Assembly (NCBI RefSeq): GCF_016841685.1
Contig: NZ_JAENYR010000026.1
Location: forward strand, 1 to 42,465
DNA from: Thiohalomonas denitrificans
GTDB lineage: Bacteria; Pseudomonadota; Gammaproteobacteria; Thiohalomonadales; Thiohalomonadaceae
Direction: 5' to 3'
Length of the DNA stretch: 42,465 nt
The notes beneath the pieces were generated by a model that worked only from the letters and a program-made list of their open reading frames with translations, was not told where the DNA came from and ran no database searches. Shown here piece by piece: positions 34,598 through 42,426 of the stretch. Numbering within the stretch: the stretch's first letter is position 1; each line of letters begins with the position of its first letter. A program made the translations under genes and the position numbers.

Positions 34598-34611
34598 TTG
34601 ATGCATATCAA
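34598..34611. promoter_or_regulatory. Perfect FNR/Anr box between narK1 and narX
   Basis: TTGATGCATATCAA matches the FNR consensus TTGAT-N4-ATCAA exactly. It lies 316 bases before narK1 (158 without the inserted element) and 212 before narX. It suggests oxygen-responsive activation of one or both divergent units. No clear -10 box at the usual class II distance is seen on either side, so the start sites remain open. Confidence 0.75.
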
Positions 34612-34638
34612 GCCTAAAACGGCCGGTAAATGTGACCG

Positions 34639-34652
34639 GTTATCGGGATAAC
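34639..34652. promoter_or_regulatory. GTTATC-GG-GATAAC palindrome upstream of narX
   Basis: A perfect 6-2-6 palindrome about 34 bases on the narX side of the FNR box. The binding protein is unknown; the position suits a second operator in the narK1-narX regulatory region. Confidence 0.35.
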
Positions 34653-34686
34653 GGGACTCTGTCAATTGGGTGGCATCAGTCCCATA

Positions 34687-34705
34687 TTGATGAAATACCC
34701 ATCAA
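34687..34705. promoter_or_regulatory. NarL heptamer inside a TTGATG/CATCAA inverted repeat, upstream of narX
   Basis: TTGATG (34687) and CATCAA (34700) frame a perfect NarL heptamer TACCCAT (34696-34702). The spacing is too long for an FNR box. It may allow NarL to act on narXL transcription. Confidence 0.35.
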
Positions 34706-34822
34706 CTTCAGAGGCCTTTCACCGGCAATTGCAACCTTTCGAGGTACTCCTTAATTGTCCGCGCTTCAATTCGAATCCACATAGGATTATCATGGCTTAT
34801 TCCATAATCCGCGAAGGACCCG

Positions 34823-36748
34823 ATGAGCCATTTCCTGAAGCGCTCACTGCTTCTGCGCCTGGGCCTGGCGCTGTCGACGATCACCACCCTTGCCTTTCTG
34901 GGTATGCTAAGTTCAGTCTTCATCGCAGAGACCGGCAAAGGGGACGCCAGTGCCATCAACCAGGCCGGTTCGCTACGTATGCAGTCCTACCGGGTGGCCA
35001 CCGCCGTCCTTTATTATCAAAACGGTGCCTATGGGACCTACCCTCAGGTCCAGTCCGCCACTGACGAATTCGTCAGCCGCCTGAAAGACAACCGGCTGGT
35101 CCGTGCCCTCCCCAAGTCCAGTGACGATCCGTTACGTGCTACATATGATTCCGTCGAGTCCAAGTGGCACAGCCGCATAGAACCATTTGTTTCAGAGGCG
35201 AAACAGCTGGTTGATCGGTATCGGCTCGGCGAAATTGGAGAGGAACGCATCGCCACCTTCCAAGCGTTTTACCTGGCAAACCTGGCGGATTTTTTCAACG
35301 AGGTCGATTATCTGGTCAAATTGATCGAAAACGCTGCGGAAGCCAAGATTGAGCGACTGCGTATTATCCAGGTAGTGACTCTGTTTCTAACGCTTGCGGT
35401 TGTCTTTATCACCATGCACCTCATGCACACGGATGTTCTTATTCCGCTCAGGGACTTGCTGGCGGCAGCGGAAAAAGCGCGCCATGGAGATTTTTCGGGA
35501 CGCGTTTCCCACACCAGTAATGATGAGCTGGGCCGCCTTGGCAATGCCTTTAACGTCATGTCCGCGGACCTCTCCCGCAAATACGCGGATCTGGAAGCCC
35601 GCGTACGGGAGAAGACGATCGACCTGGAGCAGAGCAATCGATCCCTGGAGCTGCTTTATAACACCTCGGTGCTCCTCAATGCCGGTCCGTTGACAGAGTC
35701 AACCTACCGTCTGCTCCTGGAAGATATCCGCAAGTTGGTCGGCACCGGCCCGGGTACCATCTGTTTGACCAAGCACAACGATATACGAGCACTCAAGCTG
35801 GCCTCGACCCGAACCCCGGAACAGGGCCGACGCGATCTCTGCAACCCGCCTGAATGCATCAATTGCTTTGGAGCCGGAACAACACACCTGATCGATGTCC
35901 CTCGAGGCCGTAACAATCTCAGGGTGATATCCATCCCCATACGCGACCAGAATCATTACCATGGCGTGCTGCTCATCGAAATCCCCCCGGGGAAGCGACT
36001 TGCCGACTGGCAAACCCGACTCATCGAAACCGTGGCCCAGAATATCGCCAACGCGATCACCATTGCCGAACGCGATACGGAGTCACGACGCCTGGCTCTA
36101 CTGGAGGAGCGAAGCGTCATCGCCCGTGAGCTTCACGATTCGCTGGCTCAGTCCCTCTCCTACCTGAAGATCCAGGTGAGCCGTATCCATGCCGCCCTCA
36201 AAAAACCGGACGGCAAGGAGTCGGCACAGGCCGTAGTGGAAGAATTGCGCGAAGGACTTAACAGTGCCTACCGGCAACTGCGGGAACTACTGACCACGTT
36301 CCGGCTCAAAATGGACGGTCATGGTCTTTCCAAGGCACTGGAGGAGACGGTCCGTGAGTTCGCCATTCGCAGTAACGTCACCGTCGAACTGCATGACCGA
36401 CTCTACAGTGCACAACTCACCGCCAACGAAGAGATCCACACCTTGCAACTGGTGCGGGAGGCCATCGGGAACGTGATCAAGCACGCCGAGGCCACGCACG
36501 CTGCCATTACGCTCGACTCGAATGACGAAGGCTACGTCACTGTAGTCGTTGAGGATGACGGTCAGGGTATCCCTCCCTCCCCTCAGCGTCGCCAGCACTA
36601 CGGGCTCGCGATCATGGAAGAACGGGCTCAGATCCTCGGGGGTAATGTTACGATCAGTACCAAATCCGAGGGCGGCACCCGAGTCGAGCTGAATTTCCTG
36701 CCATCGACCCGAAGGCCTGTTACCAAAACCGAAACCGAGACTGGATAA
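34823..36748 (+). CDS. narX: Nitrate/nitrite sensor histidine kinase NarX
   Basis: A 641-residue sensor. Helix 1 (LLRLGLALSTITTLAFLGML) leads to a periplasmic domain with the P-box that senses nitrate (AINQAGSLRMQSYR). Helix 2 (VVTLFLTLAVVFITMHLM) is followed by HAMP, a central signalling domain with a Cys cluster (CNPPECINCFG), a HisKA_3 dimerisation domain with phospho-acceptor His near 437 (ARELHDSLAQSLSYLK) and a HATPase domain (VREAIGNVIKHAEA, VEDDGQGIP). All features match NarX/NarQ-type kinases. The start has GAAGGA 5 bases upstream, just after a stem-loop (34784-34810). narL follows 2 bases later. Confidence 0.96.
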   Translation: MSHFLKRSLLLRLGLALSTITTLAFLGMLSSVFIAETGKGDASAINQAGSLRMQSYRVATAVLYYQNGAYGTYPQVQSATDEFVSRLKDNRLVRALPKSSDDPLRATYDSVESKWHSRIEPFVSEAKQLVDRYRLGEIGEERIATFQAFYLANLADFFNEVDYLVKLIENAAEAKIERLRIIQVVTLFLTLAVVFITMHLMHTDVLIPLRDLLAAAEKARHGDFSGRVSHTSNDELGRLGNAFNVMSADLSRKYADLEARVREKTIDLEQSNRSLELLYNTSVLLNAGPLTESTYRLLLEDIRKLVGTGPGTICLTKHNDIRALKLASTRTPEQGRRDLCNPPECINCFGAGTTHLIDVPRGRNNLRVISIPIRDQNHYHGVLLIEIPPGKRLADWQTRLIETVAQNIANAITIAERDTESRRLALLEERSVIARELHDSLAQSLSYLKIQVSRIHAALKKPDGKESAQAVVEELREGLNSAYRQLRELLTTFRLKMDGHGLSKALEETVREFAIRSNVTVELHDRLYSAQLTANEEIHTLQLVREAIGNVIKHAEATHAAITLDSNDEGYVTVVVEDDGQGIPPSPQRRQHYGLAIMEERAQILGGNVTISTKSEGGTRVELNFLPSTRRPVTKTETETG

Positions 36749-36750
36749 CA

Positions 36751-37407
36751 ATGCGTGACAAGACCGAGAATACGATTCTGGTCATTGATGATCATCCCCT
36801 GTTCCGCAAAGGGGTAGAAGACCTGATTGCGATGGATGAGAACCTGGAGTGTATCGGCCAGGCCTCGTCCGGTGAAGAGGGCATCCGAAAGGCGAAGGAA
36901 CTCGGACCGGACATCATCCTTCTAGACCTGAACATGAAAGGCATGGACGGCATTGAAACCCTCAAGGCATTGAAAGCCGAGGAATCCGTGGATGGAAGGG
37001 TGATCATGCTTACTGTCTCCGATCACGAGGAAGATGTCATCACTGCCCTGCGCTCCGGTGCCGACGGCTACCTTCTCAAGGACATGGACCCGGAGCATAT
37101 CCTGGAAAACATCCAGACTGCCGCACAGGGACGGCTCGTCATCAGTGACCGGCTCACGGAACTTCTTGCCAAGGCATTGCGTGAAGACAACCGGCCGCGC
37201 AATCCATCCGAAGCCGGACTGACTGATCGGGAAAGGGAAATTCTCGGTCTGATCGCCCGGGGAATGAGCAATAAACTCATCGCCCGTGAACTCGACATTA
37301 CCGTGGGTACGGTCAAGGTGCACATCAAGCACCTACTGAAAAAACTCAACCTCCGCTCCCGTGTCGAAGCGGCCGTACTGGCGGTCAGCAAGGGCGTACC
37401 GCACTAA
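36751..37407 (+). CDS. narL: Response regulator NarL
   Basis: A 218-residue two-component regulator. The receiver has the acidic pair in VIDDHPLFRKGVED, the phospho-acceptor Asp59 (ILLDLNMKGMDG), conserved Thr/Ser in MLTVSD and Lys in YLLKDMDPE. The LuxR-type DNA-binding domain (about 150-210) reads LTDREREILGLIARGMSNK, then TVGTVKVHIKHLLKKL. It binds TACYYMT heptamers in the NarL family; candidate sites occur before narK2, narG and the DsrC-like gene in this window. It is coupled to narX and ends at a strong terminator. Confidence 0.96.
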   Translation: MRDKTENTILVIDDHPLFRKGVEDLIAMDENLECIGQASSGEEGIRKAKELGPDIILLDLNMKGMDGIETLKALKAEESVDGRVIMLTVSDHEEDVITALRSGADGYLLKDMDPEHILENIQTAAQGRLVISDRLTELLAKALREDNRPRNPSEAGLTDREREILGLIARGMSNKLIARELDITVGTVKVHIKHLLKKLNLRSRVEAAVLAVSKGVPH

Positions 37408-37494
37408 CATTCACCACTGCGAACACAGAGGACTATTCGGTTGTCTATTTCGGAGTGCAGGTGGCCGGACTGGTTCCATTGGGGTTAACCCAAT

Positions 37495-37530
37495 AAAAAA
37501 GCCGGGCCGCTATAGCGACCCGGCTTTTTT
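37495..37530. terminator. Bidirectional terminator between narL and ectC
   Basis: AAAAAAGCCGGG and CCCGGCTTTTTT form a perfect stem, with an inner palindrome CGCTATAGCG in the loop. Six T residues follow on each strand, so it can end both the narXL transcript (plus) and the ectABC transcript (minus, 20 bases past the ectC stop). Confidence 0.95.
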
Positions 37531-37550
37531 ACCGCTGGTATGCCGACAAC

Positions 37551-37952
37551 CTACTCGTCGTCGGTCATCACCGGATAGACACCGTGCTCATCGTGCACTT
37601 CACGTCCTGTGAGCGGTGGGACGAAGACACACATGAGACGCATATCTTCGGTACCCCCACGCAGCAGGTGCTCGTCATGCTCGTTCAGGGCATACATGGT
37701 GCCGTCCTTGATCGGGTAGATCTTGCCGGTTTTCAGATCCTCGATCTCGCCGTTACCGGCGACGCAGTACACAGACTCGAGATGGTTTTGATACCAGATA
37801 TGCGTCTCCGTACCGGCGCGGATGATAGTCTCATTGAACGAAAACCCCATCCCATCTTTGCGCAACAGAAAACGGCGACTCACCCAGTTGCCGTTTTCTG
37901 CCTCGACCTCCCGATCCGTGCCCCGGATGTCATCAAGAGTTCGGACAATCAT
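37551..37952 (-). CDS. ectC: L-ectoine synthase
   Basis: A 133-residue cupin enzyme that closes N-gamma-acetyl-diaminobutyrate to ectoine, the last step of the pathway. Recognisable blocks are [68 protein letters not shown] and [18 protein letters not shown], including the metal and substrate residues of the cupin core (Glu in HLESVYC, His in NEHDEH). Length is standard. The start overlaps the ectB stop by 4 bases (ATGA type). Confidence 0.98.
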   Translation of the reverse strand: MIVRTLDDIRGTDREVEAENGNWVSRRFLLRKDGMGFSFNETIIRAGTETHIWYQNHLESVYCVAGNGEIEDLKTGKIYPIKDGTMYALNEHDEHLLRGGTEDMRLMCVFVPPLTGREVHDEHGVYPVMTDDE

Positions 37953-39229
37953 TGCTGAGTATCCCCTGTACGCATATCCTGTTTCTTTTGCAGAAGGTCA
38001 CCGATAGCCTTATCGATGATTCCCAAGCCTTCGCGAAGCGTATCCTCCTCGATAGTCAGCGCAGGCAGGAACTTGACTACCTGATCTTCACTACCCGCCA
38101 ACTCTATGATCAAGTCGTTTTCGAAGCACTCTTTCGCGATCTCGCCGGCAAAGCCGGAGCGCGGGATATCAAGACCCCAAACCATGCCCAGGCCGCGAAC
38201 GCTGGCCTCCAGCTGTGGGTATTTATCGGCGATGGCCTTGAGTTCCTGCTCCATGATCTGGCCCTTGTACCTCACCGACTCGGACAGATCGCTGTTTTCC
38301 CAGTAGGAGAGTGCTTTGGTGGCGGCGACGAATGCCAGATTGTTGCCGCGGAAGGTGCCGGTATGTTCACCCGGCTTCCATTGGTCCAGTTCGGGCCGCA
38401 TCAGCAGCATCGCCAGCGGCATACCGCCGCCGATAGATTTGGATACGGTCACCATGTCTGGTTTGATTCCCGCACGCTCGAAGCTGAAAAAGCTGCCGGT
38501 ACGGCCATTGCCCACCTGAATATCATCGACAATGAGCAGGATATCGTACTCACGGCACAATTCGGCGAGCTGCTGCAGCCATTCGATCGAAGCCACATTG
38601 ATCCCACCCTCACCCTGAACCGTCTCGAGGATTACTGCAGCCGGGAGATCGATGCCGGAGGAGTTATCTGCGAGGAACTTCCGAAGATAATCGACGGTGT
38701 TCACATCCGGTCCGAAGTAGCCGTCGAAGGGCATGTGATCGGCGTTAAGCCGCATGCCATAAAACTCGTCCCGGTAAAAGGTATTACCGGTCACCGCCAA
38801 CGAGCCCAGCGTCAGGCCGTGGTAGCCATTGGTAAAGGCGATGATATTGGAGCGGCGCTTGACCATGCGCGCAAGTTTCAGGGCCGTTTCCACGGCATTG
38901 GTGCCGGTCGGCCCGGTAAACTGGACTTTGTATTCCAGATTACGCGGCGCGAGGATGTTGTCATAGAACGTCTGCAGAAACTCTTTCTTGGCCACGGTCG
39001 CCTTATCCAGGCCGTGAACAATCCCGTCGCTTTGCAGGTGCTCGATCATCGCCTGGGAGATGATTGGGTTGTTGTGGCCGTAGTTCAGCGTACCCGCTCC
39101 GGCAAAGAAATCGATGTACTTGGTTCCATCCTCGTTCCAAAGGAACGAACCTTTGGCGGTCTTGAAAATAGTGGGGAACGAACGAACGTAGCCGCGCACT
39201 TCCGATTCAAGTTGCTCGAAAATTCTCAT
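37949..39229 (-). CDS. ectB: L-2,4-diaminobutyrate-2-oxoglutarate transaminase
   Basis: A 426-residue class III PLP aminotransferase that forms 2,4-diaminobutyrate from aspartate semialdehyde with glutamate as donor. Landmarks: start [67 protein letters not shown] (PLP Asp) and the Schiff-base lysine in [15 protein letters not shown]. Length and order are typical. It is the middle gene of ectABC, 14 bases after ectA, and overlaps ectC. Confidence 0.98.
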   Translation of the reverse strand: MRIFEQLESEVRGYVRSFPTIFKTAKGSFLWNEDGTKYIDFFAGAGTLNYGHNNPIISQAMIEHLQSDGIVHGLDKATVAKKEFLQTFYDNILAPRNLEYKVQFTGPTGTNAVETALKLARMVKRRSNIIAFTNGYHGLTLGSLAVTGNTFYRDEFYGMRLNADHMPFDGYFGPDVNTVDYLRKFLADNSSGIDLPAAVILETVQGEGGINVASIEWLQQLAELCREYDILLIVDDIQVGNGRTGSFFSFERAGIKPDMVTVSKSIGGGMPLAMLLMRPELDQWKPGEHTGTFRGNNLAFVAATKALSYWENSDLSESVRYKGQIMEQELKAIADKYPQLEASVRGLGMVWGLDIPRSGFAGEIAKECFENDLIIELAGSEDQVVKFLPALTIEEDTLREGLGIIDKAIGDLLQKKQDMRTGDTQQ

Positions 39230-39243
39230 GGCGGTTTCCCTGG

Positions 39244-39750
39244 TTATGGTTTTAATAAAGGTCCGATGCGGAACAACACTTCGGATTCATGGCTTTCGCC
39301 GCCGAATTGCTCCTCCGTCAAGAAGGTTTCTTCGTGCCAGCCGAGCTGCCGCTTTTCAGCATAGCGCTCAAAAAACCGGCGGGAAGGGATATTGGATGGC
39401 GACACGGTAGTCTCGACATAACGCACGCCGCGACACGCCGGTCGCACCAATACCTCTTCCAACATACGACCGGCCATCCCATGCCCTCTCAGAGCGCCAT
39501 CAACGGCCACCTGCCACACAAACAGGGTTTCAGGCGACTTGGGAAGACGGTAAGCAGAGAGGAAGGCCAGGATACTGCTGTCCTGTTCCCCGACCACGCA
39601 GGTCTCGGAAAAGTGGCTGCAGAGAAGGAAATAGTTGTACGTGGAGTTCAAGTCGAGAGGCGGGCAATTGCCGATCAGGTCGTGGACAGCCTTTCCATCG
39701 TCCAGAACCGGTTTTCTCAACTGCAACCCCTCCGCTACTTTTGATTCCAT
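39244..39750 (-). CDS. ectA: L-2,4-diaminobutyric acid N-acetyltransferase
   Basis: A 168-residue GNAT acetyltransferase, first dedicated step after EctB: acetyl-CoA plus diaminobutyrate gives the gamma-N-acetyl compound. Seen are LRKPVLDDGKAVHDLIGNCP, LDLNSTYNYFLLCSHF (EctA signature), FVWQVAVDGALRGHGMAGRM (acetyl-CoA loop R-G-x-G-x-A/G) and VETTVSPSNIPSRRFFERYA. The ATG at 39750 is chosen; a TTG 14 codons upstream (39792) is also in frame, and neither has a strong ribosome site. The operon does not contain an aspartokinase gene. Confidence 0.93.
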   Translation of the reverse strand: MESKVAEGLQLRKPVLDDGKAVHDLIGNCPPLDLNSTYNYFLLCSHFSETCVVGEQDSSILAFLSAYRLPKSPETLFVWQVAVDGALRGHGMAGRMLEEVLVRPACRGVRYVETTVSPSNIPSRRFFERYAEKRQLGWHEETFLTEEQFGGESHESEVLFRIGPLLKP

Positions 39751-39797
39751 GATTTCAGGTTCCCGGAGTTGCGGATTTCGCTTTGTTTCCAAACGAT

Positions 39798-39826
39798 TTA
39801 AGCACTGCAGTCCGCCCGGTGCTTAA
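39798..39826. promoter_or_regulatory. Inverted repeat just downstream of the ectA promoter
   Basis: TTAAGCAC (39798-39805) and GTGCTTAA (39819-39826) are perfect inverted copies 13 bases apart. They lie about 4-33 bases after the predicted start of ectABC transcription, so they may be an operator or an mRNA 5' hairpin. The half-sites differ from the palindrome at the ectR promoter. Confidence 0.45.
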
Positions 39827-39836
39827 GTGTTTGCGT

Positions 39837-39866
39837 ATTATACGTTCTGGGGCTTGCGGTTTTCAA
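39837..39866 (-). promoter_or_regulatory. Sigma-70-type promoter of ectABC
   Basis: On the minus strand TTGAAA (39866-39861) and TATAAT (39842-39837) are separated by 18 bases. The -35 box sits inside a small inverted repeat (CGGTT/AACCG). The predicted start near 39830 gives a leader of about 80 bases to the ectA ATG. Confidence 0.65.
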
Positions 39867-40098
39867 CCGGGTACCCGAGGGCTTTGTGGTAAAACGCATA
39901 CGAAGGGGTTTTCGTGCTGCTGCTAGCGTAACCACCTGAAAACACTACAATGTGAAAAGCCAGTGTACACTCTACATCCACGCTCCTGTGGTGGACGACT
40001 CGGCTTCCAAGAAGAGCCCCGCTTGCCTCAAAATCGCCCAATGCCCCACTTTATCGTCCTTTTCCTTCGGTGGACAGGTCATATGCTTTGAACAGAAA

Positions 40099-40131
40099 TA
40101 TTTTGAACTCAAAATACTTCTTTCCTATAAT
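40099..40131 (+). promoter_or_regulatory. ectR promoter with overlapping 8-2-8 operator
   Basis: TTGAAC (40103-40108) and TATAAT (40126-40131) are spaced by exactly 17 bases. A perfect palindrome TATTTTGA-AC-TCAAAATA (40099-40116) covers the -35 box. EctR of methylotrophs binds a similar 8-2-8 AT-rich pseudopalindrome, so this is the probable EctR operator (autoregulation). The transcript should start near 40138, at or one base before the ATG at 40139. Confidence 0.75.
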
Positions 40132-40138
40132 CGCGCCC

Positions 40139-40621
40139 ATGGAAAGACATGAGGAAGTTCTGGTTGCCCTGCGGCGAATCATCCGCGCGATCGATCTGCA
40201 ATCAAGGCAGCTGCTGCAGCGCTCAGGGCTTACCGGACCCCAATTGTTGACACTCCAGGCCATTTTGCGCCATGGCCCACTGGGCGTAGGTGGGCTGGCA
40301 CGTCTGATCAACCTCAGTCAGGGGACCGTCACCACCATTCTCGACCGTCTGGAACGCAAGAATCTCGTAGCACGAAGCCGCAGTACTACCGATAAACGCC
40401 GGGTAGTCGTCACTCTCTCTGCGGATGGCGAGCAGGCACTCGCCAGCGCCCCCACCCTCCTTCAGGAGCACTTCATTCGCGCCTTCAGCGAACTCTCCGA
40501 CTGGGAACAGAACCTAATCCTTTCATCGCTACAGCGCGTCGCCGGCATGATGGACGCCTACAAGCTGGATGCCGCTCCCGTTCTCGAAACTGACGAACTC
40601 AACGGCCCATTTTCCATCTAA
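40139..40621 (+). CDS. ectR: MarR-family regulator EctR of ectoine genes
   Basis: A 160-residue MarR-type repressor with a winged helix (residues about 35-110: LTGPQLLTLQAILRHGPLGV, LARLINLSQGTVTTILDRLE, KNLVARSRSTTDKRRVVVTL, ending in the wing Asp-Lys-Arg-Arg) and dimerisation helices at both ends. EctR represses ectoine operons in halophilic and methylotrophic gammaproteobacteria; the divergent position next to ectABC fits. The start at 40139 is chosen because the TATAAT box lies only 8 bases upstream, so the longer open frame (from 40070) would begin before the promoter. No Shine-Dalgarno sequence is visible, consistent with a leaderless mRNA. Confidence 0.92.
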   Translation: MERHEEVLVALRRIIRAIDLQSRQLLQRSGLTGPQLLTLQAILRHGPLGVGGLARLINLSQGTVTTILDRLERKNLVARSRSTTDKRRVVVTLSADGEQALASAPTLLQEHFIRAFSELSDWEQNLILSSLQRVAGMMDAYKLDAAPVLETDELNGPFSI

Positions 40622-40749
40622 CCTTTTGATGGGGATGGATGTCCCCTGAAGGTGAAGTGTCAGCCGCAGGCAAAGAATCGTTATTACAAGTAATTAATAG
40701 CAGATCGAGGCTAGATTACCTGTTAATTCCCTGTGGAACCCTGTCGCTT

Positions 40750-40787
40750 TTGAATTGCCCCACTTTAGGGACTATAAGAAGGGGCAA
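40750..40787 (+). promoter_or_regulatory. Promoter and inverted repeat before the AP2-domain gene
   Basis: TTGAAT (40750-40755) and TATAAG (40773-40778) are 17 bases apart. TTGCCCC (40755-40761) and GGGGCAA (40781-40787) are perfect inverted copies framing the -10 box. This suits an operator, perhaps for the AP2 protein itself (inference). Start is expected near 40785, about 20 bases before the ATG. The rest of 40622-40749 shows nothing I can name. Confidence 0.5.
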
Positions 40788-40803
40788 AGGATGGAAAACC
40801 AAC

Positions 40804-41292
40804 ATGATGCATGGTGCGATGAAACTGAGCAGAAAGAACCCCGCAAACCGGAACATCACACGGATGGAGCACGAGAAGGTTCGTGGCTATTGGGTTCGGG
40901 TAGTCAAGGATGGCAAGCTGCACCAAAAGCTGTTTTCCGATGGTCAATACGGCGGTAAACGCAAAGCAATCACCGCTGCCCGCGCCTACCGGGACGAACT
41001 CCGCCGCCGACTGTTCGGAGAACATGCCGACGCCGGCCGGAGAATATGCACTTCGTTCAAGAGCAATTCATCCGGTGTGGTGGGTGTCCATTACGTGGAA
41101 AAGCAGCGAGGCAATTCGGTCAGCCAAGCTTACGTTGCCTCCTGGTGCCCTACCAAGGGCGGCCCGCAACGCCACAAATATTTCTCGGTCAAAAAACTGG
41201 GTAAGCGCGAAGCCTTCCGCCAGGCGGTGGACTTTCGGCAAGCCCGAGTAGAGGAGATCCTGAAAGAGAGTACGCCGAGACGGCCCCAGTAA
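40804..41292 (+). CDS. AP2-domain DNA-binding protein (stand-alone)
   Basis: A 162-residue basic protein with two AP2-like units. The first (about 23-63: GYWVRVVKDGKLHQKLFSD, YGGKRKAITAARAYRDEL) and the second (about 85-150: SGVVGVHYVEKQRGN, AYVASWCPTKGG, KYFSVKKLGKREAFRQAV) have the three-strand-plus-helix pattern of AP2/ERF domains. In bacteria these domains usually accompany HNH homing endonucleases; here no nuclease motif is seen, so this is a probable free-standing DNA-binding protein. The target is unknown. The start is uncertain: 40804 lies after AAGGA at some distance, and 40819 is an alternative. Confidence 0.78.
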   Translation: MMHGAMKLSRKNPANRNITRMEHEKVRGYWVRVVKDGKLHQKLFSDGQYGGKRKAITAARAYRDELRRRLFGEHADAGRRICTSFKSNSSGVVGVHYVEKQRGNSVSQAYVASWCPTKGGPQRHKYFSVKKLGKREAFRQAVDFRQARVEEILKESTPRRPQ

Positions 41293-41301
41293 TGGGGCCG
41301 T
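41280..41301 (+). terminator. Hairpin overlapping the stop of the AP2 gene
   Basis: ACGGCCCC and GGGGCCGT form an 8 bp stem around AGTAAT, which contains part of the TAA stop codon. TAGGCCTTTT follows. A probable, not ideal, terminator. Confidence 0.55.
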
Positions 41302-41487
41302 TAGGCCTTTTCGGCGGTCGAGCCCTCACCAGGGCATGGCCAGCAGTTCCCGGGGGACGACTTTGGGGAGGACAAGCAGGAGCATGCTGCCGAGCAGGGT
41401 TTTCATAATCCGGAAGGGCTTCAGGCCGGGATATCGCAAATCCCGATCTGCGTGCGGTTTGGATATCTGTATCCCGGCAGTGAATTC

Positions 41488-41976
41488 ATGAGTCGCATCG
41501 TTTCTTTCCTCAAGAGCCTCACACTTTCCGAATTGCTTACTGGTCTTTCTGTGACCGGCCGGCGATTCGTGGACCGCAAGGTAACGATTCAATACCCGGA
41601 GGAGCGGACCCCTCAATCACACCGCTTTCGCGGACTGCACGCACTTCGTCGTTACCCTAACGGCGAGGAACGCTGTATCGCGTGCAAATTGTGTGAAGTC
41701 ATTTGTCCCTCCCTCGCCATTACCATCGAATCGGCCGAACGGCAGGATGGCACCCGCCGGACAACCCTCTATGATATCGACCTGTTCAAATGCATTTACT
41801 GCGGGATGTGTGAAGAGGCATGCCCGGTCGATGCCGTCGTTTTGACGCGGGTCTATGAATTTTATTTCGATCGCCGGGGCGATGAAATTATCGGCAAGGA
41901 GTCGTTACTGGAGATGGGGCGGCGCCATGAGGACCAGATTGCTGCCGATCGTGCAAAGGATGCGCCATATCGGTGA
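41488..41976 (+). CDS. nuoI: NuoI-like 2[4Fe-4S] ferredoxin subunit, orphan
   Basis: A 162-residue homologue of NADH-quinone oxidoreductase subunit I. Two cluster motifs are intact: C63-x2-C66-x2-C69-x3-C73 ([12 protein letters not shown]) and C102-x2-C105-x2-C108-x3-C112 ([12 protein letters not shown]). The flanks [18 protein letters not shown] and the end LTRVYEFYF ... GKESLLEMG are NuoI-typical, not generic ferredoxin. The length is standard (about 162). In complex I NuoI carries clusters N6a and N6b. No other nuo gene is nearby, so it is either a relocated or a second copy. The start at 41488 matches NuoI; the ribosome site is weak. 41302-41487 upstream shows no gene. Confidence 0.92.
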   Translation: MSRIVSFLKSLTLSELLTGLSVTGRRFVDRKVTIQYPEERTPQSHRFRGLHALRRYPNGEERCIACKLCEVICPSLAITIESAERQDGTRRTTLYDIDLFKCIYCGMCEEACPVDAVVLTRVYEFYFDRRGDEIIGKESLLEMGRRHEDQIAADRAKDAPYR

Positions 41977-42034
41977 AGGACGGGCTGGTCCATGTTCTCT
42001 GGAAAACCGGCTACCGCGCCCCATCCTTCAGGTT

Positions 42035-42172
42035 TAGTGACCATGCCGAAAATAATGTAACGCTCAGCCGGTCTCGCAAGCCTGCCCAGCGCAGCCATCT
42101 CTGCGCAGCCCGCCTGGCCTTGGCTCGTTAGCGGGGCTCTGAGTACCACACTATTTTCCGCGTGGACCACTA
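42035..42172. mobile_element. Family A miniature inverted-repeat element (138 bp)
   Basis: The right end, read in reverse, is TAGTGGTCCACGCGGAAAAT then AGTGTGGTACTCAG; the left end is TAGTGACCATGCCGAAAATA then ATGTAACGCTCAG. They match each other with one gap and several changes, and match the copies at 21349 and 11994. No coding content. It lies 58 bases after nuoI. Confidence 0.7.
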
Positions 42173-42230
42173 GCTACCAGTCACTAGCATGCCACTCGCC
42201 AACCAATAGAAAACTACCCACCGAAATCCC

Positions 42231-42259
42231 AAAAAAAAGCCCTGCGGGGGAACAGGGCT
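42231..42259 (-). terminator. Rho-independent terminator, minus strand
   Basis: AGCCCTG (42238-42244) and CAGGGCT (42253-42259) form the stem; on the minus strand eight T residues follow (42238-42231). It would stop a minus-strand transcript entering from the right of the window. No gene is seen in 42260-42465, so its gene lies outside. Confidence 0.75.
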
Positions 42260-42426
42260 ACAGGTTTGCGCTATCGCGCAGGGGAGGAAACACGGCAACA
42301 AACCACTTGGGAAGTCCTGGACTGGCTCAGCGCACAGTTCCAGGCGATTCACTGGAAGTATAGACGCCGATTTTGAAAAAAATAGGTAACTGCTCGCCCG
42401 GTTGATCATACGCGGCATAGGAGATT

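Noticed and set aside
34687-34705. Second FNR box (TTGATG ... CATCAA)
   Set aside because: The halves are separated by too many bases for FNR; kept only as an inverted repeat with a NarL heptamer.
41326-41616. Minus-strand open frame with a hydrophobic end ([18 protein letters not shown])
   Set aside because: It overlaps the nuoI start and has no ribosome site. A short hydrophobic peptide from 41407 is conceivable but unsupported.
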